From Apoderus coryli (Eukaryota; Arthropoda; Insecta; Coleoptera; Attelabidae), in the NCBI GenBank assembly GCA_911728435.2, contig OU452205.1:5090260-5154259 (forward strand): DNA of 64,000 nucleotides, written 5' to 3'. Position numbers and translations under genes: made by a program. Numbering within the stretch: position 1 is the stretch's first letter; each line of letters opens with the position of its first letter. This document shows positions 11,301-19,899 of this stretch, one piece after another. The notes below the pieces were generated by a model that was not told where the DNA came from, did no database searches, and saw only the letters and a list, made by a program, of their open reading frames with translations.

Positions 11301-12443
11301 ATTGAAGAAAATGCATTCCGTTTATAAGAATTTGGCCGGATATGAGATTGATGACCAAATCACTATTACCAAGTAAGAATTTATACAGGGTGAATACATA
11401 TACCTAATAATTGTGATGTTTTCTAGATACTTACAAGCAACTTATCCATATATTGATTCCAACAACACGGGTATATGGGGATGGAGTTATGGAGGGTTTG
11501 CATCAACTTGGGCTCTGATAAAAGACACAGAAAATGTCTTTAAATTTGGTCTTGCAGTTGCCCCTGTTACTAGTTTTATCTATTATGGTGAGCAATACCA
11601 AGTGTACCATATTTCATAATTGTTTTAATATTTCATTTAACTGTATCATAACTAATTTTATTGCAGATACAATTTATACGGAAAGATATTTGGGTCTACC
11701 AACAGAAGATGACAATTTAGTTGGGTACAACAATACAGATGCTACGAGACTAGTGGAAAACCTTCGAGGCAAATATTATTTTATTATTCATGGAAATGCT
11801 GATGACAATGTACATTACCAACAAGCCTTGGTCATGCTTAAAGCCCTGCAACATGCTAATATTGGTTTCCAGCAACAGGTAATGTTAAATGATAATATTC
11901 GCAATTGATACACATATACAGGGTGTTCCAGAAAGGTTGTGCCAAAGACAGATCCGTTATCAAGATATTTGCTATCCGCGTGGAAGAATAATTTTAGCAG
12001 ATTCGTGGTGGGCGTTTGACGGATATTCTGTTTCATGCACAATGGAAAACTGTGTATTTTCTCTCCTATTAAAATCGTCTTCAGACGAGTCTTCATCAAG
12101 ACAATGCGAGCGTTCGCAAATCTCGTAAAGCAATGGTCTAATCGAAAGTAGAGTTGATGTGTCGTCTGCTGTACAATCCTGATCCTTTAATTATCACTAA
12201 GTTATTAGTTGTTGTGCGTTGCATCTGGTTTCATTTGTGGAGTTGACGTTGTTTTTATTCAATTTCCTTAAACTCCTCGTTAGTATGAACCATTTCCACA
12301 ATATTAATATAATTTTATTGTTTTAGAGCTATCCTGATGAAAATCATTCTTTGACAAATGTCTACAGACATTTATATCACACATTGGACACATTCTGGGC
12401 AAGATGCTTCAATTTAGAAGGACCTCCTATTGTAACATGGTAA
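2167..12443 (+). CDS. Dpp4: Dipeptidyl peptidase 4-like serine peptidase (3' half, 7 exons)
   Basis: Spliced coding sequence joins 2167-2387, 6456-6672, 8358-8536, 11178-11372, 11427-11587, 11667-11878 and 12327-12443. This totals 1302 nt, or 433 codons plus stop. Every junction is GT-AG and the phases match. The product belongs to the S9B prolyl oligopeptidase family, which removes X-Pro or X-Ala dipeptides from peptide N-termini, usually at the cell surface or secreted. The first three exons encode the end of the beta-propeller. The rest is the alpha/beta-hydrolase domain with the nucleophile motif GWSYGG (Ser at 11485-11487), HGNADDNVHYQQ (Asp at 11801-11803) and DENHSL (His at 12345-12347). 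An intact triad excludes the inactive DPP10 type. The N-terminal half, including any membrane anchor or signal peptide, lies outside the window. No frameshift is seen, so the gene is probably functional. Confidence 0.93.
2586..3066 (-). pseudogene. mariner-like transposase relic in intron 1
   Basis: The upper part (about 2960-2830) reads NKLHNPKLIVWCPVESFCIIGPY, the core between catalytic Asp residues (normally VTVWCG..IIGPYFFE). After a gap and frame change, about 2760-2586 reads YLKEKVFAIRPEYIQELKTR and ends RVMNHFLSNLEKF before a stop. The middle, with the second and third Asp, is missing. The C-terminus resembles the relics at 14821-15012 and 16971-17580. Confidence 0.8.
3303..4117 (-). 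pseudogene. Non-LTR retrotransposon RT C-terminal part (split by mariner)
   Basis: The minus strand encodes DENLRFQRHV.., RKLLCHLW, LVISRVSHGLTCYYPCLD, RMQRIQNSCCRLVCGL and SLGWLKVANKY. This is the thumb and C-terminal region following the palm in jockey/CR1-group LINE reverse transcriptases. Its upstream palm segment is at 5386-5640, on the far side of the mariner at 4118-5383. Several frameshifts are present. Confidence 0.8.
3867..4034 (-). repeat. 84-bp tandem duplication inside the LINE relic
   Basis: The segment starting gttgggtcacatac at 3867 recurs at 3951. The period is 84 bp, or 28 codons, so the frame is kept and the peptide LRFQRHV.YVTQ appears twice. It is a local duplication rather than part of the original RT. 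Confidence 0.85.
4118..5383 (-). mobile_element. Near-complete DD41D (rosa-type) mariner element
   Basis: The 1266-bp element is bounded by TA duplications (4116-4117 and 5384-5385). Terminal inverted repeats of about 30 bp start TTGGGTCTGCCAGATAAC on the left and TCGGGTCCGCCATCTAAC on the right. It is inserted in the LINE relic 3303-5640, whose protein reads through once it is removed. Confidence 0.92.
4221..5269 (-). pseudogene. DD41D mariner transposase, frameshifted
   Basis: The cut-and-paste transposase starts at ATG 5267-5269 (MVVYTLEQRWEILRHYF, helix-turn-helix). It passes through a linker with RTPENIAAVAESV, then HKDLGMTPYKVQLVQELKP, KIIFSDEAHFDLGGY (first Asp), GKIWFQQDGATCHTA (second Asp) and TPLDYYLWGAVKD (third Asp). 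It stops after HLNEIICHY. Counting from the second to the third Asp gives 41 residues, the spacing that defines the rosa group. About 349 codons are present, the normal length. A stop and frameshift near 5125, a frameshift near 4690 and two stops just before the third Asp inactivate it. Confidence 0.9.
5386..5640 (-). pseudogene. Non-LTR RT palm fragment (upstream half of split LINE)
   Basis: The minus frame reads SGVPQRSILGPLLFLFYTFD and ALFFADDTQLYYHF (FADD in place of the usual YADD catalytic box), then HSLRLNSTKSK. The next residues of this family continue at 4117 downwards, so the element was one LINE before the mariner inserted. The fingers domain is missing above 5640. Confidence 0.85.
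5720..6345 (+). pseudogene. LINE RNase H domain relic
   Basis: In shifting + frames the pieces SDSQVAILFICHQLKNGV, then NRVSLVWLHNGRTGIRGNEE and KKGVSTPFVGP match the second half of the RNase H domain of I/R1/LOA-type LINEs (SDSQAAL..., W.PGH.GI.GNE.AD.LA..G). It lies opposite in strand to the RT fragment at 5386-5640, so it is a separate insertion in intron 1. Confidence 0.7.
6456..6672 (+). CDS. Dpp4: DPP4-like exon 2 (beta-propeller)
   Basis: The acceptor is ttctag/ATACT and the donor AAT/gtaagt. Joined to the previous exon it reads GLIYYVGTAND. The Cys pattern CLTCDW..ELCKYATASFS and the following YARTCSGP correspond to the conserved cysteine-rich propeller blade of DPP4 (CLSC..CQYYSVSFS..RCSGP). 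The preceding intron is 4068 bp and full of transposon relics. Confidence 0.93.
7276..7318 (-). ncRNA. Hammerhead ribozyme motif, antisense arm
   Basis: Minus strand: GCCA (stem I), CTGATGA, one extra T, GGGACT/AGTCCC (6-bp stem II), GAA, ACATGT (palindromic stem III), A (cleavage site H17), TGGT (stem I with one G-U pair). The layout fits a hammerhead with open stem I; cleavage would be after GUA. The extra base after CTGATGA deviates from the canonical core, so activity is inferred only. Confidence 0.7.
7539..7581 (+). ncRNA. Hammerhead ribozyme motif, sense strand of DPP4 intron 2
   Basis: GCCA 7539-7542, CTGATGA 7543-7549, extra T 7550, stem II GGGACT 7551-7556 with AGTCCC 7562-7567, GAA 7568-7570, ACATGT 7571-7576, A 7577, TGGC 7578-7581. 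All three helices form by Watson-Crick pairing. The predicted cut is after 7577. It lies in the sense strand of the peptidase pre-mRNA, but the opposite arm could sequester it in a long hairpin. Confidence 0.72.
8358..8536 (+). CDS. Dpp4: DPP4-like exon 3 (propeller-to-hydrolase linker)
   Basis: The acceptor is tttaag/GAT in phase 0 and the donor AC/gtaagt. It encodes 59 codons plus two bases, including ARLYLPPDVDESQKYPTIVY, the strand that leads into the catalytic domain of S9 peptidases (LPP..D.SKKYP). It is a short frame without a Met start. Confidence 0.92.
8911..10606 (+). repeat. 175-bp satellite array, about 9.7 units, in intron 3
   Basis: The landmark ttgagaacc recurs at 8936, 9111, 9286, 9460, 9635, 9810, 9986, 10163, 10337 and 10512, giving periods of 174-177 bp. 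Units share the order TTGAGAACC..CTGGTTTAATC, TCAGGATCAATGTCTC, CAACTTTTCTGTAATATT, TTTATGCATAGTTGGC. Divergence is modest, with single-base indels. Frames crossing the array are by-products of the repeat. Confidence 0.97.
10640..10975 (-). pseudogene. Crypton-like tyrosine recombinase N-terminal domain relic
   Basis: The minus frame reads LPKKSLEKYELTYNRFMDHC and RTLQYYLRR, then in the next frame KMKASTLWSSYSMLRETL and DIDISKYQRLRAFL. The series K-Y...F..W/C, LxYF/L, STLWSxYSMLR, DIxxYxxLxAFL matches the core-binding domain of Crypton-type tyrosine recombinases and their insect relatives. The catalytic RHRY domain is absent. The relic directly follows the satellite. Confidence 0.65.
11178..11372 (+). 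CDS. Dpp4: DPP4-like exon 4 (hydrolase domain start)
   Basis: The acceptor is ttcag/GTATGC and the donor AA/gtaaga. The split codon at the join gives T-YAGPNS. It also encodes YVFIDGRGSGRDGLKKMHSV and AGYEIDDQI, the hallmark oxyanion-side sequence of DPP4-type peptidases (DGRGSG). The preceding 2.6-kb intron holds the satellite array. Confidence 0.95.
11427..11587 (+). CDS. Dpp4: DPP4-like exon 5 (catalytic serine)
   Basis: The acceptor is ttctag/ATAC and the donor TATG/gtgagc. It contains GIWGWSYGGFAS; the nucleophile Ser codon is 11485-11487. It then reads FGLAVAPVTSFIYY, the conserved AVAPVS..YY stretch. The intron before it is only 54 bp, unlike the kilobase introns upstream. Confidence 0.96.
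11667..11878 (+). CDS. Dpp4: DPP4-like exon 6 (catalytic aspartate)
   Basis: The acceptor is attgcag/ATACA and the donor CAG/gtaatg. It encodes YTERYLGLPTEDDN and HGNADDNVHYQQ. The first Asp of ADDN (11801-11803) is the charge-relay Asp by family homology. The exon is preceded by a 79-bp intron. Confidence 0.96.
11930..12290. repeat. Transposon-derived insert in intron 6
   Basis: It starts with ATACAGGGTGTTCCAGAAAG, a typical terminal sequence of insect DNA transposons. It ends with a segment (TTTGTGGAGTTGACGTTG, from 12235) shared with the Penelope-like ends at 16940 and 51795. No coding potential is seen. Confidence 0.45.
12327..12443 (+). CDS. Dpp4: DPP4-like exon 7 (catalytic histidine and stop)
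   Basis: The acceptor is ttttag/AGC in phase 0. It encodes SYPDENHSLTNVYRHLYHTL and ends NLEGPPIVTW-stop with TAA at 12441-12443. His at 12345-12347 completes the triad. The C-terminal helix YRHLYHTLDTFWARCF matches the end of DPP4 family proteins. Confidence 0.95.
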   Translation, partial: SYPDENHSLTNVYRHLYHTLDTFWARCFNLEGPPIVTW

Positions 12444-12475
12444 TAAAACGTAATGTGATATATTTTTAGAATAAA
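12442..12475 (+). promoter_or_regulatory. Candidate polyadenylation signals of DPP4-like gene
   Basis: AATAAA occurs overlapping the stop (12442-12447) and again at 12470-12475. The second, about 30 bp past the stop, would imply a very short 3' UTR. Confidence 0.45.
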
Positions 12476-12669
12476 ATTTGCATTTAACCAAAAAAAAACT
12501 GTTTAATTTAAATTAAATTTATTAAACAAATTTTATTACCACACCTATAGTGCAGCACCAAGGTTACGCTAAGATGTTTGGTGTGATAATCTGTCTAGGA
12601 ACGTGTTATACATTTTGCTAAATACTTAAAATTGGCACATGATTCATCCTGACCTAATCTACAATAATT

Positions 12670-14265
12670 AAGTTTATAATAATAATAATAAATTTATTTG
12701 TAGTTCAACATAACATAAAATTCAAATTCTACAATACATACATTTATAATGCATAAACACAAAGGAGCTACAAAATGGGTTAGATGGCAGTTAAAAACTG
12801 ATATAGAAATCTAACCCCAAAAATAAATTACAAATTCTAAAAAATACCACTGTAAACATAATTAGAGAAATAGAAAGGGTGCATCGTGTAGCGCAATCAA
12901 AAATAACTAGAAATAATCACTATCAAATACCCATGTTTATAACGATTAACATAAAACTAAGGAACTACATTTAGAGTAAATCTGCTAAAGTGGATTCAAC
13001 AAACGTTCATTAATTTTTTTTTGAACGAACCAATATTCAGATGTTTTAGGTTATGCGGTAGGTTATTATAGATATTATAGATCTGAAATGAAAAGGATCG
13101 TTCAAATATTGCAGTTCTGTGGGAGGGAGGGGAAAGAAGATTTCTAAATCTGATATTTAGGTTATGAACGTCTGATCGGAAGCTAATCTTGTTTTAGAGA
13201 TATGGAGGGTGTCTTTTGAACGGAATGATATAGTGTAGCTGAGTGTAGGAGCCTTCTATTCTGCATCGAAAGCCATTTGGTATCAGCAAGTTTATGACTT
13301 ATAGGTTCGTATTTTCTGATGCCAAAAATATAACGCAAACATGACTTCTGGGCTCGATGTATGCGATTTTTATCAGTACTCAACAAACAGGGGCTGTAAA
13401 CAACATCGCAAAAATTAAAGGTACTAAGAACCAGAGCATTAGTAAGTCTAGTTTTCAGCTCAGTAGAAAGTACATGTCGATGAGGATACAACATTTTTAG
13501 AGAGGCATATGACTTGGATATACATTTAGAAATGTGTTCACAGAAGTGCAATTCGGAATCGAGCACTAGACCTAAATTTCTGGCTTTGTCAGTAATTGGT
13601 AATATAACACCATTAAGCTCAATCTGCATAAGATTTAAAATAGAATGCCTGGCTTTGCCGAAAAGTAAACTTGTGTTTTCAGACCAGTAGGCTAAAGACT
13701 TCAAGTCAGTATTAATTTTATAATTAGCATTGACACGTCATAATCTGGAAAAGTGTATCTTATCTGACTATCATCAGCATACATATAACTGTCACAATAT
13801 TGAAGACTCGAAGGAAGTGTCATAGTATACAATGAGAACAATAGGGGCCCTAAGATGGAGCCCTGAGGTACTCCTGAGAAAATTCTGCTGGAAGACGAGA
13901 TGTCGTTGTTAGTCTCAACGTACTGGTAGCGGTCACTCAAATAGCTATCAATCAGTTGTCCTGCATTCGACGAAAATCCACCATACTTTAAAATTGCTAG
14001 TAAAATTTTATGATTGATTTTGTCAAATGCTTTGGTGTAATCAATTAAAATTAACGCTGTCATTCTATCATTGTCAAGATCTCGCAAAATATCGTCAGTA
14101 ATATCCAACAGCGCAGTCGCACAGCTATATCCCTTCCGAAATCCCGATTGTTTGAGAGGCAATATTTCTTATTGACTTAAATGGGACTTAATTTGTACGC
14201 ATACAATTTTTTCTCAAATTTTAGACATAGGGGACAAAAGTGATATAGGCCGCAAGTCATTAAAA
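12670..14265 (-). pseudogene. Non-LTR retrotransposon, RT to 3' end (jockey/CR1 group)
   Basis: Minus strand from about 14265: RPISLLSPMSKI, LKQSGFRKGYSCATALLDI, IDYTKAFDKINHKILLAIL, SGVPQGSILGPLLFSLYT, MYADDSQIRYTF (catalytic YADD), then GLVLDSELHFCEHISKCISK, CLRYIFGIRKYEPISHKL and a C-terminal SPPSHRTAIFERSF region near 13100. A frameshift occurs near 13703. The 3' end carries an (ATT)n tail at about 12679-12693. The 5' half is missing. It is closely related to the copy at 31293-32280. Confidence 0.9.
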
Positions 14266-14820
14266 TCGTTGATTTGTTTTTATAATTTCTTTTCTAAGAT
14301 CTACTACCCTGAATGTGACTATTTTTTAAACTCATTTGATTCAATTTTATATTTTGTAAATTTAAACATACACTTTCATAAAACACCCCAAATTATTCAA
14401 TCCATGGCGTGACTAGACAGCATTTATCACTGTTCGGCATATCTTTTTTCTTTGGGTGAAATTTTAAAATGAAAATTAGAAAATAGCGTTTGTAAAACAT
14501 TGGGTTTGGTCGCTGACTTTAATTCATAATAATTATACGAATTGTGTTCATCACTTTTGAAAGGAATTGAATTGATATTTATTCATAAATGGGATGGTTA
14601 ACAATTTTTTGTGGAAATTAATATTTATTTGCCATGGAGCTAATTAATATACACTGTGGCCCTGTAAATATACCTTTATACAGGGTTCCTCATAATATAC
14701 TACACATTTTAATATTTGAATTAAAATTTTTTTAGTTAACAAAAACTTTTTATTATATACTAAATTACAGCTAACTCTTTGGGATTTATGATAACTTATA
14801 AATATTTGGCTAATTTAATT

Positions 14821-15092
14821 CTAACTTTTAAAACTCACGTCTTCTCCACCAACTTCAACACATTTTTCAATATTATATAAAAAGTGGTTCATTACACGGC
14901 TTAGCAAACCTTCGTCTATTCCTTCAACTTCTTCACGAATTTTGACTTTCAGTTTCTCGATTTTACCTGGGCGACTCGCAAACACTTTGGCTTTTAAATA
15001 TCTCCACAGCATAAAATTGGGTGCCGTTAGGTCGGCCAGTAAACATTTCTATGGCACTATGAGCTGTTGTCTGATCTTGTTGGAATAGTAAG
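14821..15092 (-). pseudogene. mariner-like transposase, C-terminal piece
   Basis: Minus strand: FQQDQTTAHSAIEMF (second catalytic Asp region), then DLTAPNFMLWRYLKAKVFAS and ending SRVMNHFLYNIEKCVEVGGE.. before TAA at 14821. The Asp expected before FMLWRYLK is Asn (APNF). The same element continues, N-terminal side, at 16971-17580. The gap is filled by a LINE and a Penelope-like repeat. Confidence 0.8.
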
Positions 15093-16467
15093 GCATTGTG
15101 TCTGTAACAGTGACCGCGGCAAGGGGATGCCCACAAGGCGGTGTATTGTCCCCTCTTCTATGGTCACTAGTGCTGGATCATCTCATTTCAAAAATGGATA
15201 GGGCTGGCTTTACTCTGCAAAGCTACGTCGACGACATTGTTCTCAAAGTTAAGGGAAAACACACATCGGTTATGTCCAACCGCATGCAAATTGCATTAAC
15301 AAAATTAAAAACTGATGCGACGCTGAGGCGAATATAAATCTGAAAAAAACAGTGTGAGAAAGAGAAAGGTGGAAATTATTAACCCCCAGCGGTGAGCAAA
15401 TTTGCCTTTCGGATAAAGTCAAATACCTGGGAGTAATCTTGGATAAACGGCTAATCTGGAATCAGCATATAGAGAAAACCATATCGAAAGCCACAGCGGC
15501 CATATGGACGTGTCTCAGGCTACTAGGTAGGACTTGGGCGCGAAAGCCAAAGCTCACATACTGGGTGTACCAAACAGTCATCAAACCCATGGTTACATAC
15601 GCCTCATTCGTATGGTGGCTAAAAGTTAATATTAAGCATACACAATGCCGTATTCAAAAGTTGCAACGGCTTGCATGTTTAGGAATAACAGGGGCAATGC
15701 GAACTTGCCCCACAGCAGCGATGAAAACGTTGCTGCATCTAATACCTTTGCCTGTCCTAGTCAAAAAAGAGGCAGGCAAATCTGGCGATCTAGAGGGACA
15801 CATGGGAATCCTGAATCTAATATCTTTGGATTCAGGAAGAAAACCGTCGGACGCTTTGCCGCGCAAACATGATTTTGAAATCCCATTTGAAGTGGTCATT
15901 GGAGACCGTCAAAAATGGCTAAATGGGGAACCACGATTCCCAGAAAACACATCCGTCTGGTATACGAACGGTTGAAAAAGAATAGAAGAGAACACTGGCA
16001 TGGGAGTATACGGGCCTAATTGCAGGCTCTCTGAATCTCTCGGGAAAAGTCCCACTATATTCCAAGCAGAGATCAACGCTATTAATCGTTGTGCTCAAGA
16101 ATGCCTGCAGAGAGGCATCCCGGAACGGCAGATCAATATTATATCAGACAGTCAAGCTGCGTTAAAAGCACTGAGGTCTTACACCTTCACGTCAAAGCTG
16201 GCATGGGAATGCAAACAGACCCTAAAGCAACTGGCAGCTCAGGGGAAAAATATTACTCTGACATGGGTGCCAGGATATGAAGGCCTAGAGGGGAACAAAG
16301 CGGCGGACCAACTTGCAAAAGAGGGCGCAAACGCTCCGTTCTGCGGCCCGGAACTCATCTTTGGCTTTCCAACAAGCCATATGATGGAAGAACTTCGGAG
16401 ATGGGAAAAGGAACAACTTAAGTCCTACTGGAGAAACACTCCAGGCCTAAGACTTATCCAACATTAA
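15093..16467 (+). pseudogene. LINE RT plus RNase H (I/R1/LOA group), 5' and 3' truncated
   Basis: Pieces: ARGCPQGGVLSPLLWSLVLD (RT block with the PQG motif), YVDDIVLKVKG (YVDD catalytic box), KRLIWNQHIEKTISKATAAI, then KPMVTYASFVWW. After a long spacer come an RNase H start WYTNG-stop, then PTIFQAEINAINRCAQECL, ISDSQAALKALRSYTF, LTWVPGYEGLEGNKAADQL. RNase H families carry YTDGS where this has YTNG, so the first catalytic Asp is changed and a stop follows. Frameshifts lie near 15337 and 15975. The ORF stops exactly where the inverted repeat at 16461 begins, so it was cut by that insertion. Confidence 0.88.
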
Positions 16468-16977
16468 CATTTGTGCATTATTTCAACTTGTGTTTCTTTG
16501 TACTTTTCTTTTTTCTTCATGTTTAATTGTAAGTGGTAATATTTTGAAGAGCTGGTAAGATTCCACCAGTGTGGTTTTTAATAATTTTTAATAAAAACCA
16601 CACTGGTGGAATCTTACCAGCTCCTCAAAATATTACAACTTACAATTAAACATGAAGAAAAAAGAAAAGTACAAAGAAACACAAGTTGAAATAATGCACA
16701 AATGTTAATGTTTTAAAACCAATTTATTTTCATTATGCTTAATTTTTAAAAAAACCACTTTCCATAAAATGACATTATATAAACGTTTAAATTGAAAATC
16801 AATGTGAAAAGACCCTACATTAAGTTCATATGAAGTTTAACCCCCTCATCTAACCGCATTATATAAGGTTCCTTAGCCACTGATGATGGACCTTGTAGTA
16901 CGAAACATGTCTGGCAAATTATAACGGTTTCAACGTGTATATAAAGATTTTTTGTGGAGTAGACGTCTTTTATTCAA
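16461..16977. mobile_element. Penelope-like end unit with 251-bp palindrome and ribozyme motif
   Basis: Arms 16461-16580 and 16592-16711 are inverted copies (120 bp each, only a couple of mismatches seen, 11-bp spacer). The unit runs on through a hammerhead motif at 16873-16918 to TTTTTTGTGGAGTAGACGTC near 16950, matching other ribozyme-bearing ends. It sits between the LINE and the resumed mariner. Confidence 0.7.
16873..16918 (+). ncRNA. Hammerhead ribozyme motif with GUC site
   Basis: TTAGCCA (stem I) 16873-16879, CTGATGA 16880-16886, extra T, a weakly paired stem II (GGAC..GTAC) 16888-16901, GAA 16902-16904, ACATGT 16905-16910, C 16911, TGGCAAA 16912-16918. Stem I pairs at six of seven positions. 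GUC is the preferred hammerhead cleavage triplet. The damaged stem II probably makes this copy weak or dead. Confidence 0.65.
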
Positions 16978-17580
16978 ACAATAAATAAGGGTCAATAATA
17001 TCAAAAGATCCTACTCCACACCACACAACAACTTTTGGATTATGGAGGTTCTGTGTAAAGATTTCACGAGGATTTTTATGTGACCAGTATCTAAAATTCT
17101 GTTTATTGACCATGCCGTTCAAATAAAAATTTGCTTCGTCGGCCATTAGGAGACTGTGAATTGCTCCTTGATGTAAATCCAAAAATTCTTGACAAAATGC
17201 TAACTTTGCTTCTTTATCTTGTATGCTAAGGAGCTGTGCCATTTGGTATTTATAGGCATGAAATTTTAAATCCCTTAAAAGAATTCGATCTAAGCTTTCT
17301 TTCGATATTTCTAGGATAAGGCTTTGTCGATTAGCAGACCTTTTATAGGACGTCTCGTACACGCAATTCTAACTCGTTCAATATTTTCTGGTGTACGAAC
17401 TGTTCTTCGACGTCTAGGCTTCTTCAAATTTTGTACAGAACCATTTTCACGCCAATGACGAACCCATAACTTAACAGTTTTTCGATTTGGCGCGTGAACC
17501 GTATTGTTGTTATTAAACTCACGCCGGAATGCACGCCTAACTTCTTCTATCGAATTGCTTTTTATGTAAGTGTAACACGT
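16971..17580 (-). pseudogene. mariner-like transposase, N-terminal and central piece
   Basis: Minus strand from about 17575: SIEEVRRAFRREFNNNNTV, KLWVRHWRENGSVQNLKKPR (helix-turn-helix), RRRTVRTPENIERVRIAC, then DLKFHAYKYQMAQLLSIQDK, LMADEANFYLNGMVNKQNFR (first Asp region) and KVVVWCGVGSFDIIDPYLLF. It breaks at about 16978. One frame change occurs near 17360. Its C-terminus is at 14821-15092. Confidence 0.85.
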
Positions 17581-17599
17581 GTCAAGTAGTCTTGTTTAT

Positions 17600-18320
17600 T
17601 GAAATTATCTTGAACTAATATGAATTTCCATCAACTAATTGTCGTAACCACCAACAACTCCTATTTCTTAGTTTCGACTATCTTAAAAACCATAATATTA
17701 TAAAAATAAATTTATTGTGCTCATGAAGCAGTAACTTTGTTTTTAGAGGTCTATGTATTTTCAACTTACAAAGGGAAAAGTTATGCGATAAACATTTTGT
17801 ATAAGGAAACTTTAACAGGATACAAAACTAAACCGGTATCTCTGCAACAGTTTTCAGTTTGAATGTGCAGATATGCCGATGTACTATTATATGCTGTAGC
17901 AGTATATTCAAAAATAATTTTGTACAATATGCACAAAATTAATGCCTCTTGTTTGCGGCTTCACAGTGCTGAAAAGTTAATACACATATCCATACAAAAT
18001 ACAATGAATGATACCTTTTATCAGAGGTTTTGGTTTGGCAGTGTACAGCATATAGGTGTACTGTTGCAAAATGCTTTTACATATTGTTTGAAATTCGATT
18101 TATTTTATATAGTTAATCCGCGCCAGAATGACAAATTAACCAGTCTATTAGCAGTGTGTTATCCATATCGTTGTAATTCTTTATTGTCTCTATTTTTCCT
18201 ATATACCTACTTAGTATAGACAATTATTGTCATAACTTAACTAAATAGTAAACACACAAACAAATACCTAAACACTAACATACAAAAACAATCATATACT
18301 TACAAAAATATAAATATAAA
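17600..18320. other. No supported gene; one unassigned 118-codon frame
   Basis: A + frame at 17863-18219 is long for this base composition (Cys- and Tyr-rich, ending FFLYTYLV) but matches no family I know and lacks clear splice or initiation context. Short A/C-rich runs follow at 18240-18300. Confidence 0.3.
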
Positions 18321-18329
18321 TTAAAAAGA

Positions 18330-18556
18330 CATCCCTACGATTTTTAATCTACAGTCAATTAAATTGTGTGACAAACAAAAACAAGAAACACTTAATTCCT
18401 AGACAACACGTGATTCATAAATTCCTCCCGTATAAAAAACCCCCGAAAATAGCAACTTGTTAATTGCTTTTTTGAATTTATTCAAACTATTAATTATTGA
18501 TTTAATGCGGCTAGGCAAAATCTTATACAGCGAGCCACCCAGATAAATCGGAGATT
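18330..18556 (-). pseudogene. LINE C-terminal fragment
   Basis: Minus strand: SPIYLGGSLYKILPSRIKSI, NKFKKAINKLLFSGVFYTGG. The LP.xIK....FK..(I/L)K pattern is the C-terminal end of CR1/jockey-group RT proteins (compare SPLYSGLYFFNLLPNEIRG at about 40300). It ends where the (AAT)n tail of the next LINE begins. Confidence 0.55.
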
Positions 18557-18565
18557 TTTTGTATA

Positions 18566-19885
18566 ATAATAATAATAATTTATTTCAGTACAAAACACTA
18601 CAAAAGGATTTGGAAAAACAATTTAAAAAAGATCATAGTTCCAATCCTAAAATAACATAACATAACACACAATAATAATAATAATTGCAATACATCAAAA
18701 AATAATCACAAAAATTTCATAAAAAACAATAATATATAATATGTTGTACTAAAAGAATGAATATATTATGAAATCCGAAATCTGGTACTCACCAAGTCTG
18801 AAACTCAGTTCATCGATAGCAGATACCTTTTAAAATATTGCTTAAATCTGGACACAGGCATTTCTTTTAACGAATCGCTAATTCCGTTGTAGAGCGCATA
18901 AACCGTATAAGAAAATGACCGCTGAAAAGTGGCTGTTCGATCAGGAGGTGGTGATAATCTGCCGCTAAACCTTAGGTTGAGCGAATGAACATCTGTAATG
19001 AATTTAATTTTATCGTGCAAGTAAGGTGGCTTTTTTGAGCAAATGATTCGATGAAACAATGTTGCCGAATGGAGAGCGCGTCTTTAGCTCATTTTCAACC
19101 AACCTGCACTACCTAACTTGTGCGACACCGGCTCGTACTTTCTAACCCCGTATATATATCTCAAACATGATTTTTGAATTCTTTCAACCCTGCAAATATC
19201 TACTTGGTCTAAACATGAACCATACAACACGTCGGCATAATTAAAATGAGACAAAACGAGTGCATCACACAATCTAATCTTAATAAGCTCTGATAGAACA
19301 CCACGATGTGGATATAATAATTTGAGAGCATAATAACCCTTCTGAATTGTTTTGCTTATATGATCTTTAAATCTTAGACTTGTATCTAGGGTTGCCCCAA
19401 GGTTTTTAGCAACCGGTCTCAGAACTCCGCCACCAACAACAACTCTCATGCCAGACGCGATATTATCCTTGTGCCTCCCGAACACAAGCAAAGAACACTT
19501 ATCAGGGTTGATCCTTAGTTGATGCTGAGACGCTGATTCAATCAGTCGATGCAAGTCATCGTTAATAACAAGCTCTGCACGATCTAGTTCGGAAGGAAAG
19601 AAAGAATGGTAATACTGAGTGTCATCAGCATAGAAATGGAGTCTTGAACTATCAATAGTACTGGCGCTGTGGTAGGTGTATATTGAATACAGAATTGGGC
19701 CCAAGATAGAACCTTGGGGCACCCTACACAAAATCACCCCATTAGACGACTGCCCTTTTGAGGTTACCACGTATTGTTTCCGATCTTGTAAGTAATGCTT
19801 TAACAACTTTATAGCACTCTGAGAGAATCCTATGAAATTTAAAATGGAAAAGAGAATTGCGTGGTTTATAGTATCAATCAGTAAC
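18566..19885 (-). pseudogene. Non-LTR retrotransposon, RT to 3' tail (jockey/CR1 group)
   Basis: Minus strand: INHAILFSILNFIGFSQSAI, KQYVVTSKGQSSNGVILCRV, VPQGSILGPILYSIYT, LHFYADDTQYYHSF (intact YADD), NPDKCSLLVFGRHKDN, SLRFKDHISKTIQKGYYALK, KSCLRYIYGVRKYEPVSHKL. A second frame after a stop at 19084 reads SPPPDRTATFQRSFSYTVYA and ends FKRYLLSMN-stop at 18805. The tail is (AAT)n at 18566-18582. The 5' end is truncated in the fingers domain. Confidence 0.9.
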
Positions 19886-19899
19886 CTAGGAAAGTTTCT

